From positions 1 to 35,336 of the forward strand of contig JBEBRN010000028.1 of the NCBI GenBank assembly GCA_040394775.1: a stretch of DNA of 35,336 bases, read 5' to 3'. The translations under genes and the position numbers were made by a program. How positions within the stretch are numbered: the stretch's first letter is position 1; the number at the start of each line of letters is the position of its first letter. The notes under the pieces were generated by a model. It was not told the DNA's origin and did not search any database. It saw only the letters and a list, made by a program, of their open reading frames with translations. Source of the stretch: 40-80 sp040394775 (GTDB lineage Bacteria; Bacteroidota; Bacteroidia; Flavobacteriales_D; Crocinitomicaceae). Of this stretch, positions 8,184 through 15,184 are shown piece by piece.

Positions 8184-9728
8184 TTATTTTGGCTGCAAAA
8201 TTACAAAAGGTATCAGTAATTCTTCCAATGAAATACCGCCATGTTGGAAAGTATTCGAATAATAATTGACAAAATGATTGTAATTGTTGGGATAAACGAA
8301 AAAGTCATTGTCGCGACAAAAAATAAATTCATCGGAAACGGATGTCTTCGGTAAAAGGGCATCTTCTGGATGTTTCACCGTAAAAACTTCTTTCTCCTTA
8401 TAACTTAAATTTCGACCGACTTTGTAACGCAAGTTTGAATTCGTACTTTTCTCTCCGACCACTTTCACTGGATTATTGACATTCACCGTTCCGTGATCGG
8501 TCGTGATAATCAATTTCGCTTTTGACGTCGCTATCAATTTACAAAAATCGTACAATGGTGAGTGTTCAAACCACGATTCAGATATCGAACGATACGCCGA
8601 TTCATCACTTGCTAACTCACGAATCATCTCCATTTCGGTGCGAGAATGGGACAACATATCGACGAAATTATACACCACTGCATTGAAATCATTCACCAAC
8701 AACTGATTGAAATTATCAACCAGTTTTTTACCCGCGTCGTTATTCGTGATTTTGGTGTACGACCATTTATTCTTCTTTCCTAAACGCTGTAAATTCGCTT
8801 CTAAGAAATCCTTTTCGTGCATATTTTTTCCACCTTCATCATTTTCGTTCAACCATAATTTCGGAAAACGTTTGGCAATTTCAGAAGGTAACAATCCTGC
8901 GAAAAGAGCATTTCGGGCATAATGTGTCGCCGTTGGCAAAATACTCATAATCAATTCCTCTTTTTCGACATTGAAAAACTTGGTCAACATCGGTTTAATC
9001 ACCAACCATTGGTCGTAACGCAAGTTGTCAATCACTAAGAAAAATATTTTTTCGCCGTCCATCAATGGTGCTACTTTATCTTTCAGCACTGTGTGAATCA
9101 TGGTTACCTCATCTTGGTCGCCGTTGATCCAATCCAAATAGTTGCGTTCCACGTATTTCGAGAAAACAGTATTCGCTTCTTTTTTCTGCATCGCCAAAAT
9201 AGACGACATTCCTTGATCTTCGATTTTATCGAGTTCCAATTCCCAGAAAACAAGCTTTTTATAAACGTCCAACCATTCATCTAAATCCAAACGTCCATTC
9301 AGCAAAGCGCCTAATTGTCTAAAATCTTGTTGATAGGAAAAATTCGTCTTTTGAGAGACCAATTTACTTTGGTCTAAGTTCTTTTTTAAACTCAATAAAA
9401 TCTGGTTGGGATTTACCGGTTTAATTAAATAATCGGCAATTTTACTACCAATCGCATCTTCCATAATGGATTCCTCTTCACTTTTCGTAATCATCACAAT
9501 TGGTAAGTGCGGATGACTTTCTTTGATAATTGAAAGTGCTTCCAATCCCGAAATTCCGGGCATATTTTCGTCCAAAAAGACAATGTCAAAAAATTCGCTA
9601 TTGCAAATGTCTATCGCATCAGAGCCGTTGTTGGTGGTTTTTACAGAGTAGCCTTTTGATTCTAAAAAAAGAATATGTGGTTTTAATAAATCGATTTCGT
9701 CATCTACCCAGAGTATTTTCGCTTGCAT
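8184..9728 (-). CDS. porX: T9SS response regulator PorX (receiver domain plus PglZ/alkaline-phosphatase domain)
   Basis: This 514-residue protein has an N-terminal receiver domain with the phosphoacceptor Asp53 in FLDENMPG, acidic DD at 9-10, Thr81 and Lys103. A helical linker leads to a PglZ-type alkaline-phosphatase domain with metal-site segments VIDNLRYDQW and TTDHGTVN. That architecture defines PorX, which with the sensor PorY and the sigma factor SigP controls T9SS genes; PorX phosphodiesterase activity on oligonucleotides has been reported. PorY is not in the window. T9SS cargo genes lie at 12175 and 28939. A perfect -7 box (TAAATTTG, 9792-9785) lies about 57 bases upstream. Confidence 0.95.
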   Translation of the reverse strand: MQAKILWVDDEIDLLKPHILFLESKGYSVKTTNNGSDAIDICNSEFFDIVFLDENMPGISGLEALSIIKESHPHLPIVMITKSEEESIMEDAIGSKIADYLIKPVNPNQILLSLKKNLDQSKLVSQKTNFSYQQDFRQLGALLNGRLDLDEWLDVYKKLVFWELELDKIEDQGMSSILAMQKKEANTVFSKYVERNYLDWINGDQDEVTMIHTVLKDKVAPLMDGEKIFFLVIDNLRYDQWLVIKPMLTKFFNVEKEELIMSILPTATHYARNALFAGLLPSEIAKRFPKLWLNENDEGGKNMHEKDFLEANLQRLGKKNKWSYTKITNNDAGKKLVDNFNQLLVNDFNAVVYNFVDMLSHSRTEMEMIRELASDESAYRSISESWFEHSPLYDFCKLIATSKAKLIITTDHGTVNVNNPVKVVGEKSTNSNLRYKVGRNLSYKEKEVFTVKHPEDALLPKTSVSDEFIFCRDNDFFVYPNNYNHFVNYYSNTFQHGGISLEELLIPFVILQPK

Positions 9729-9752
9729 TCGCTTGATTTTTATTTATATTTG
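9723..9752 (+). promoter_or_regulatory. Promoter of the HD-domain gene (TTG-N19-TATATTTG)
   Basis: A -33 TTG (9723-9725) and a perfect -7 box TATATTTG (9745-9752) are separated by 19 bases, the classical Bacteroidota sigma-ABfr arrangement. Transcription would begin near 9758, about 20 bases before the TTG start codon. The -33 box overlaps the porX start codon on the other strand, so the two divergent genes may interfere with each other. Confidence 0.6.
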
Positions 9753-9777
9753 AATACTAATATTTAAAGATACAGTT

Positions 9778-11028
9778 TTGCGTCCAAATTTAAAACGAAA
9801 TAACAAGAATAAAATTGTAAACGATCCTGTTTATGGATTTATTTCCATTCCGAATGAGTTGATTTACGATTTAATTCAACATCCTTACTTTCAACGATTA
9901 CGAAGAATCGAACAATTAGGATTATCCAACTTGGTATATCCTGGTGCAAAACACACACGATTTCATCATGTTTTGGGCGCAACGCATTTAATGTCATTAG
10001 CACTTCAAACGTTGAAACGAAAAGGTGTAGAAATCACGGACGAAGAAGAGGAAGCCGTTTTAGCCGCTATCTTACTGCACGACATTGGTCACGGGCCATT
10101 TAGTCACGCATTAGAATATGACATTGTCAGCAAAGTAAGTCACGAAAGTATTTCCACTTTTTTCATCGAAGAAATCAACCGAGAAATGCACGGTAAATTA
10201 GATTTAACGTTGGCTATTTTTCAAAATAAATACACCCAAAAACCCTTTCTATACCAGCTTGTTTCGTCGCAATTGGACATGGACCGAATGGATTACCTCA
10301 ACCGCGACAGTTTTTACACAGGCGTGACCGAAGGACAAATTGGTGCCGACCGAATCATCAGCATGTTGAATGTGTTCGAGGGAAATTTGGTTATTGAGGA
10401 AAAAGGCATTTATTCGGTAGAGAAATTTCTCGTCGCTCGTCGTTTCATGTACTGGCAAGTGTATTTGCACAAAACAGTCGTTTCCGCCGAGCAAATGGTG
10501 ATTCATATTTTACGTAGAGCCAAAGAATTAGCTCGTGCTGGAAAAGAAGTTTTCGCTTCGCCTTCACTCCTATTCTTCTTGCAAAATAACATCACCGAAC
10601 AGGATTTTAGAACAGATCCAAACGTATTAAAACATTTCGCCAATTTGGACGATTCTGATATTATTTCAGCCTTCAAAGTCTGGCAAGATCACGAAGACAA
10701 CGTGTTATCGACCTTATCCAAACGCTTGATAAACCGTAAATTACTAAAAATAGAAATCAGCAAAACACCCTTCACTCAAGAACGTATCAACTACGAACGT
10801 GAACTGGTCAAAAGCGATTTACAGCTCACAGATGACGAAGCTAATTACTTTGTCTATTCCGATGATTTATCGAACAACGCCTATAATTTAACCAAGCAAA
10901 ATATCAAAATTCTGATGAAATCGGGCGAAGTGGTCGATGCTTCTGTCGCTTCCGATAATTACAATCTAGAAGCACTTTCAACGACGGTGACGAAGTACTT
11001 TTTATGTTATCCTTATTTGAGGGAGTGA
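9778..11028 (+). CDS. HD-domain phosphohydrolase (dGTPase/SAMHD1-like)
   Basis: The 416-residue protein has a complete HD metal site: His64 in RFHHVLGATH, His101-Asp102 in LLHDIGHGPFSHALE, and a later Asp in LDMDRMDYLNRDSFYTG. This is the YdhJ/SAMHD1-like branch of HD hydrolases, related to deoxynucleotide triphosphohydrolases. The start is a TTG at 9778: an in-frame TGA lies nine codons upstream, no ATG occurs before the conserved KIVNDPVYGFISIP segment, and the promoter lies just upstream. Substrate cannot be read from the sequence; dNTP hydrolysis is the family expectation. Confidence 0.9.
   Translation: MRPNLKRNNKNKIVNDPVYGFISIPNELIYDLIQHPYFQRLRRIEQLGLSNLVYPGAKHTRFHHVLGATHLMSLALQTLKRKGVEITDEEEEAVLAAILLHDIGHGPFSHALEYDIVSKVSHESISTFFIEEINREMHGKLDLTLAIFQNKYTQKPFLYQLVSSQLDMDRMDYLNRDSFYTGVTEGQIGADRIISMLNVFEGNLVIEEKGIYSVEKFLVARRFMYWQVYLHKTVVSAEQMVIHILRRAKELARAGKEVFASPSLLFFLQNNITEQDFRTDPNVLKHFANLDDSDIISAFKVWQDHEDNVLSTLSKRLINRKLLKIEISKTPFTQERINYERELVKSDLQLTDDEANYFVYSDDLSNNAYNLTKQNIKILMKSGEVVDASVASDNYNLEALSTTVTKYFLCYPYLRE
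9785..9792 (-). promoter_or_regulatory. Candidate porX -7 element
   Basis: TAAATTTG read on the minus strand matches TAnnTTTG exactly and would start transcription about 50 bases before the porX ATG. No TTG -33 element sits at the expected spacing, and the site lies inside the first codons of the divergent HD gene. Confidence 0.3.
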
Positions 11029-11065
11029 TTTTTTAACGAATATTTTGTAGATTTACGAAAGAGAT

Positions 11066-11311
11066 ATGGTAAAATCAACTTCTAAAATAATCGTTCAGGA
11101 AACTGAAATCTCCTTTATTAATAAGGAGATAGGAGAATATATTTCACTTACAGATATTGCAAAATATAGAAATCCCATAGAACCCTTCTCTATAATTAAC
11201 AATTGGATGCGAAGCAGAAGCACCATAGAATTTTTAGGGCTTTGGGAAAAATTAAATAACATTGATTTTAAACCTCTCGAATTCGAGAGGTTTAAAAGTG
11301 AAGCTTTGTGA
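11066..11311 (+). pseudogene. KilA-N domain protein, truncated after the N-terminal half
   Basis: The 81-residue frame begins MVKSTSKIIVQETEIS and contains YISLTDIAKYRNP and NWMRSRSTIEFLGLWEKLNN, the conserved first half of Bacteroidota KilA-N proteins. KilA-N is a DNA-binding domain of phages and accessory loci. Relatives usually continue well past 200 residues, but this one stops right after the FERFKSEA segment, and no continuation is visible in other frames downstream. A 32-bp perfect palindrome covers the last conserved codons. It is probably a remnant, though a short DNA-binding protein might still be made. Confidence 0.75.
11266..11297. repeat. 32-bp perfect palindrome
   Basis: TTTTAAACCTCTCGAA at 11266-11281 is followed without spacer by its exact reverse complement at 11282-11297. 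It lies in the 3' end of the truncated KilA-N frame, five codons before the stop. It could form a cruciform or a long RNA hairpin, act as a dimeric protein site, or mark a recombination end. No T-tract follows, so it is not a standard terminator. Confidence 0.9.
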
Positions 11312-11405
11312 TTCGTATCAAGTTTTGCGTTGACAAACAGTTTAGTGCTTCAAAATCCTTTACTACGCTTATACTTGCCGTAGGGCATTTAAAAAAAAGA
11401 TAACT

Positions 11406-12011
11406 ATGAAGACAAAAATTATCGGACTATTTATTTTGACAGTAATTGCAACTGCATTTACATTCTCTGACGACAAAGGAAAAATTGTTAAGGTGGCGGA
11501 ATTTCAAAAGTATATCGACACTATTGGACTTAAATTTACAATGCCGTCTGACTACAAGGAAACATACGTTAAAGAAAACAAAGACCTTTGGTATAGTTTT
11601 TCAATAAAGGATAAGAAAGCAGACTTTGAAGTTCGCTATACGGTTTGGTCACTTAAACCAACAATTGCAGAATATGAAAAGTGTAAGCTTGATACAAATT
11701 GCACAATGATTAGTCCTAACGTAATTTATAAAGGACGCATTCAATCGAATGTTTTAAATATGACAGGTGGACAAGACACAGGTATCGGAGCATTTCCACC
11801 CCAAGCTGTAAAGAATGAGTTTAATGCAGACAATGGCGGTTCATCGTTTTTTCAATTTAACTGTGGTTTCGGGACAGGTTATAAATACGGACAAATGGTT
11901 TATTTGCACAAGGACAATGTAGCAGACGTGATAATTACGTTTATGAGTAACGACAAATCAACACATTCAGACTTGATGAACAAATCATTTCATGCATTGA
12001 CATTTAAATAA
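11406..12011 (+). CDS. Exported protein of unknown function
   Basis: I do not recognise this 201-residue protein. It begins MKTKIIGLFILTVIATAFTF, a plausible Sec signal peptide, followed by a polar segment (SDDKGK) with no lipobox cysteine, so it is probably periplasmic or surface exposed. The mature part looks like a mixed alpha/beta domain with four cysteines, two in CKLDTNC near residues 93-99. It stands alone between the truncated KilA-N gene and a T9SS cargo gene. The spacer before it (11312-11405) resembles the kind that precedes accessory genes in this phylum, which suggests acquisition. Confidence 0.75.
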   Translation: MKTKIIGLFILTVIATAFTFSDDKGKIVKVAEFQKYIDTIGLKFTMPSDYKETYVKENKDLWYSFSIKDKKADFEVRYTVWSLKPTIAEYEKCKLDTNCTMISPNVIYKGRIQSNVLNMTGGQDTGIGAFPPQAVKNEFNADNGGSSFFQFNCGFGTGYKYGQMVYLHKDNVADVIITFMSNDKSTHSDLMNKSFHALTFK

Positions 12012-12097
12012 TGGAAAGAAAAATGGACGCTTAATCCAAAATTGAAGATAGATATAAAGGTTTCTAAGAATATTAAATCATATAAAATCTTGATTAA

Positions 12098-12139
12098 TGA
12101 GACACATTTTTTGGAAAGTGAGACAAACGCAATTGGAAA
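12098..12139. repeat. Short tandem direct repeat upstream of the T9SS cargo gene
   Basis: TGAGACA followed by TGGAAA occurs twice, at 12098-12117 and 12119-12139, with a period of 21-22 bases, about two helical turns. It lies 36-77 bases upstream of the ATG at 12175, so it could be a regulator site, but chance similarity is possible. Confidence 0.35.
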
Positions 12140-12174
12140 AATATACATTTTTGTTTTTAAACAAATAAATTATT

Positions 12175-13155
12175 ATGAAAACAACACTATCATTTTTAAG
12201 TATTTTTCTAATGAGTATAGGTTTGAGTTATGCTCAACCAAACTTTACGTTTGCAGATCACCCAAACATTGGTGATGTGGGCGCCTATAACCATAACCCT
12301 GGCTATACACCCACTGGAAGTTTAGACACTCAAACAGGAAATAACTACACTTGGGATTTCTCATCATTAACTTTTACCCAGCCATTTTGGGCAGTAGATT
12401 CCTTTAGAGTTAAAACCCTTCCCGTAAGTAATAATTTTCCAAATGCAACCATGGAGTATTATCATAGTGAAGCAGGAGGCGCACATATGGAGTTATATAG
12501 TTACAGCAATGACACCTTATTCCTACACAGATATGGCTCTCCATTGAATGGACAAGGTTATGTTCCCAAAATAGCATCCATAAAATTCCCTATTGCTTTC
12601 AACGGAAAGTCTCTAATAACAGATACAGTATTTCAAGGATCGTCCATATTGGGCATTCGTACAACGGAGGTTCTCTATGATGGATTCGGAACGCTAAACT
12701 TAATAGATGGAGTTAATTACAATAATGTTTTTAGGGTTAAAAAAGTAGAAACCGATTCTTCATTTCTTACTGAATCTGTAGTCATTTACACTAACTACAT
12801 ATGGTATTCCCAAGGTGGTGGTGCTCCACTATTCCGACTTTATAAAGTCGATTTTGGTACTCCCTCAGGTAACAATTACAGTGCGTATTCGATAAAAGAT
12901 GCGACCACTTCAGTTTCTGAAAATAATATGGAATTAGATCCCAATATTTTAGTATATCCTAATCCCGCTGATAATATTATACAATTGAAAGGAATCGCTA
13001 ACGATCAGCCATATACAATTTATAATGTAAAAGGAGGCGAAATGAAAAAAGGGAAAGTTTCTGCGGATAATAAAATACACATTCAAGGATTTCCTTCAGG
13101 AACCTATTTTTTGCAAGTTGGTGAACAAAGCGTTATACAATTTGTGAAAGAATAG
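12175..13155 (+). CDS. Secreted protein with T9SS type A sorting domain
   Basis: The 326-residue protein has a Sec signal peptide (MKTTLSFLSIFLMSIGLSYA) and a C-terminal T9SS type A sorting domain over about the last 70 residues: ILVYPNPADNIIQLKG, TIYNVKGGEMKKG and FPSGTYFLQVGEQ. It should cross the inner membrane by Sec and the outer membrane by T9SS, with removal of the tail. The central 230 residues look beta-rich and have no domain I can name. An imperfect stem-loop at 13180-13219 follows the gene. Confidence 0.88.
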   Translation: MKTTLSFLSIFLMSIGLSYAQPNFTFADHPNIGDVGAYNHNPGYTPTGSLDTQTGNNYTWDFSSLTFTQPFWAVDSFRVKTLPVSNNFPNATMEYYHSEAGGAHMELYSYSNDTLFLHRYGSPLNGQGYVPKIASIKFPIAFNGKSLITDTVFQGSSILGIRTTEVLYDGFGTLNLIDGVNYNNVFRVKKVETDSSFLTESVVIYTNYIWYSQGGGAPLFRLYKVDFGTPSGNNYSAYSIKDATTSVSENNMELDPNILVYPNPADNIIQLKGIANDQPYTIYNVKGGEMKKGKVSADNKIHIQGFPSGTYFLQVGEQSVIQFVKE

Positions 13156-13179
13156 AAAATTAAAACATTTGAAATTGAC

Positions 13180-13219
13180 AAGAACCATATTGAACACGTA
13201 AATTTTCGATACGGTTCTT
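13180..13219 (+). terminator. Stem-loop after the T9SS cargo gene
   Basis: A 15-bp stem with one mismatch and one G-U pair (13180-13194 with 13205-13219) and a 10-base loop lies 24 bases after the stop. The T-tract after it is weak (ATTCTTCC), so it may be a terminator for the convergent pair or only an mRNA-stabilising hairpin. Confidence 0.5.
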
Positions 13220-13283
13220 ATTCTTCCATAGACTTTTCGGGAGGCGTTAAATTAAGATGGCGACAGCGGAAAGCTGCTTACCG

Positions 13284-13613
13284 TTAATTCGAACTCACTA
13301 TCTTCAACCCAATTATCGACGCTATCAATGTCACGATAAAGAACATCCGATAAAAGGTCGCTGGTTCTTTAAAGAAAAGAATGCCCATTAAAACAGTTCC
13401 GACCGCTCCAATTCCTGTCCAAACGGCATACGCTGTTCCTAAAGGAAGTGATTGTGTGGCTTTCAGTAATAATCCCATGCTTAAAATGAGACAGATCACA
13501 AATCCAGTATACCAAAGATAGGAAGTTGTTCCAACGGTTTCTTTCCCTTTTCCTAGACAGAAAGTAAATCCTACTTCAAAAAGACCTCCAATAATCAAAA
13601 GTATCCAATTCAT
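13284..13613 (-). CDS. Small multidrug resistance family transporter, SugE/Gdx-like
   Basis: This 109-residue protein has four membrane helices and the central SMR glutamate at residue 13 (GGLFEVGF). The segment PLGTAYAVWTGIGAVGT is typical of the SugE/Gdx branch, whose characterised members export guanidinium in exchange for protons, rather than the EmrE drug-export branch. Position 16 is Phe, where Gdx proteins usually have Trp. Only one SMR gene is present, so it should form a homodimer. A structured spacer separates it from the methyltransferase upstream on the same strand; I saw no known guanidine riboswitch motif there. Confidence 0.9.
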   Translation of the reverse strand: MNWILLIIGGLFEVGFTFCLGKGKETVGTTSYLWYTGFVICLILSMGLLLKATQSLPLGTAYAVWTGIGAVGTVLMGILFFKEPATFYRMFFIVTLIASIIGLKIVSSN

Positions 13614-13632
13614 ACCGATTGTGGTTTTAAAA

Positions 13633-13710
13633 GTCGCTCAGACTGAAAACGTCTGAACTCGTTAAAATCTACATCGGCATTATACCATAAGATGATGTCT
13701 CTAGCGACAT
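13633..13710 (-). repeat. Structured inverted-repeat element upstream of the SMR gene
   Basis: Nested inverted repeats are present: TCAGAC/GTCTGA (13638-13643 and 13651-13656, 7-base loop), an outer GTCGCT/AGCGAC pair (13633-13638 and 13703-13708) and ATGTC/GACAT (13695-13699 and 13706-13710). It lies about 20 bases before the SMR start. The compact stem-in-stem layout suits either a dispersed extragenic palindrome or a 5' leader structure. Confidence 0.5.
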
Positions 13711-13728
13711 TAAATAAGTTAATTGGTG

Positions 13729-14322
13729 TCATGCCTTCTTAAAGTTAATAAAGACTTCTGAATCTGCCCTCGGAGGAATACTATTGTAACATTTCTCCAT
13801 TTTCACTATATTGAAATACGGTTCAAATAGCATTTTATATTCCGAAGTAATTCCGCCAAATGGTGGGCCTTGTTTTTCAAATTCTCTGTCGAATAGAACA
13901 CCAATAATTCTTCCGTCTTTCTGCAATAATTCACTCGTTTTCAAAACATAATCATTTCTTCTTTCAGGAGGAAGAGCACAAAAAAACGTTTGCTCAATAA
14001 TTAAATTATAGGTTCCTTGATGCGTAAAGAAATCTGCACAAATTACTTTTATCTGTGACTGATTACGGAATTTTTCTTGTAGAATTTCGACTAATTGAGG
14101 TGCAATATCTACCAATGTTATATTCGTAAATCCATTCTCTACTAACCATTCGGCTTCATACGCATTCCCACAACCAGGAATTAAAATAGCTGCATCTTTC
14201 GGCGTATAATTTCCCATGAACTCTGTAATCGCAGGAGAAGCATAACCAATATCCCAACCCGTATTACTTTCCAGCCATCTGCTGTTCCAAAATGTTTGAT
14301 CTAAAGGTGTCTGTTCTTTCAT
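13729..14322 (-). CDS. SAM-dependent methyltransferase, thiopurine methyltransferase (TPMT) family
   Basis: The 197-residue protein begins with the TPMT-type FWNSRWLESNTGWDIGYASP segment, then the SAM-binding IPGCGNAYEAEWL near residue 47 and LVDIAPQ, and ends with the family's GPPFGGITSEYKMLFEPYF. TPMT-like enzymes methylate thiols, selenium or tellurium species, or halides; the substrate here is unknown. The gene follows the MgtC-family gene by 4 bases, so the two are probably co-transcribed. The stop is 115 bases upstream of the SMR start. Confidence 0.9.
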   Translation of the reverse strand: MKEQTPLDQTFWNSRWLESNTGWDIGYASPAITEFMGNYTPKDAAILIPGCGNAYEAEWLVENGFTNITLVDIAPQLVEILQEKFRNQSQIKVICADFFTHQGTYNLIIEQTFFCALPPERRNDYVLKTSELLQKDGRIIGVLFDREFEKQGPPFGGITSEYKMLFEPYFNIVKMEKCYNSIPPRADSEVFINFKKA

Positions 14323-14326
14323 GTCA

Positions 14327-15007
14327 TTAATGCTCTAAATGAAATTCGGTTACTTTGGAATCATCTTTAAGTGCTTCCAATATAGTGTCTATTTTAAGAG
14401 AATCGATGTTATGTAACCGTACTTTGATGATATTGTTTTTTTCTTTCTTTTCATGTGTATAAGAGTAAATTTTTGCTTTATCTCTTTCTAGTAATTCTAC
14501 CAATACTTGAGGTATTACTGCTTCCTTTTCAAGTGAAACACGTAAAAATAAAGAAGATTGTTTTGCTTTCTTAAACATGGATTCTTCGATTGGTTTCAAT
14601 AACCACAAGATAATTAATGCGATAATTGTCGTTGCAACTGCTGCGAAGTAAAGTCCACCACCAGTTGCTAAACCAATTGCAGCAACTGTCCATAAACCAG
14701 AAGCAGTTGTCAATCCACGTATAACGCCTTGCTTTAAAAACATAATCGTTCCAGCGCCGATAAAACCGATTCCACTCACCACTTGAGCGGCAATACGAGA
14801 AGGATCTAATCCTATTCCTTCTTTACCTAAGATATCTGAAAAACCATAGGCAGAAACAATCATAATTAAACAAGAACCGACACACACCATCATGTGTGTT
14901 CTTAGACCAGCTGCCCAATCTTTACGTTCACGTTCTAAACCGATTAACGCTCCTAAAAGTGAGGCTAACGACAAACGAATTAATACTTCAGTCCAAGCAA
15001 TTTCCAT
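14327..15007 (-). CDS. MgtC/SapB family membrane protein
   Basis: The protein starts MEIAWTEVLIRLSLASLLG and has GALIGLERERKDWAAGLRTHMMVCVG, the hallmark of the MgtC/SapB N-terminal membrane domain. About five membrane segments follow, then a soluble ACT-like C-terminus of some 80 residues. The frame extends to ATGs at 15043 and 15109, but the start at 15007 gives the usual family N-terminus, and a perfect -7 box (15038-15031) lies just before it. MgtC proteins are linked to growth at low magnesium and to modulation of the F-type ATPase; the role of this non-virulence homologue is unclear. Confidence 0.88.
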   Translation of the reverse strand: MEIAWTEVLIRLSLASLLGALIGLERERKDWAAGLRTHMMVCVGSCLIMIVSAYGFSDILGKEGIGLDPSRIAAQVVSGIGFIGAGTIMFLKQGVIRGLTTASGLWTVAAIGLATGGGLYFAAVATTIIALIILWLLKPIEESMFKKAKQSSLFLRVSLEKEAVIPQVLVELLERDKAKIYSYTHEKKEKNNIIKVRLHNIDSLKIDTILEALKDDSKVTEFHLEH

Positions 15008-15030
15008 ATAATTTAAACTATTGTAAAATC

Positions 15031-15038
15031 CAAAGATA
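15031..15038 (-). promoter_or_regulatory. Candidate -7 element of the MgtC gene
   Basis: TATCTTTG on the minus strand matches TAnnTTTG exactly, 24 bases before the ATG at 15007. No TTG is seen at -33. If used, it excludes the two longer start choices. Confidence 0.35.
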
Positions 15039-15184
15039 TTCATTTTGTTATGTCTATCATTGGATTTTGTAAGAATGTTTAAAATCGTCGTTTTTAACTT
15101 GCAAATCATTTTTATTCAGAAAAAAGGAATAAAACCTCATCGTCCGATTTTTATTTGTTTCAGTATAATTTGTATTATTGCTAA

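Noticed and set aside
12042..12275. 77-codon plus-strand frame overlapping the T9SS cargo gene start
   Set aside because: It runs through an AT-rich spacer into another frame of a gene with a clear signal peptide.
13614..13728. Guanidine riboswitch upstream of the Gdx-like gene
   Set aside because: None of the conserved loops of guanidine-I, -II or -III could be found; only the generic hairpins remain.
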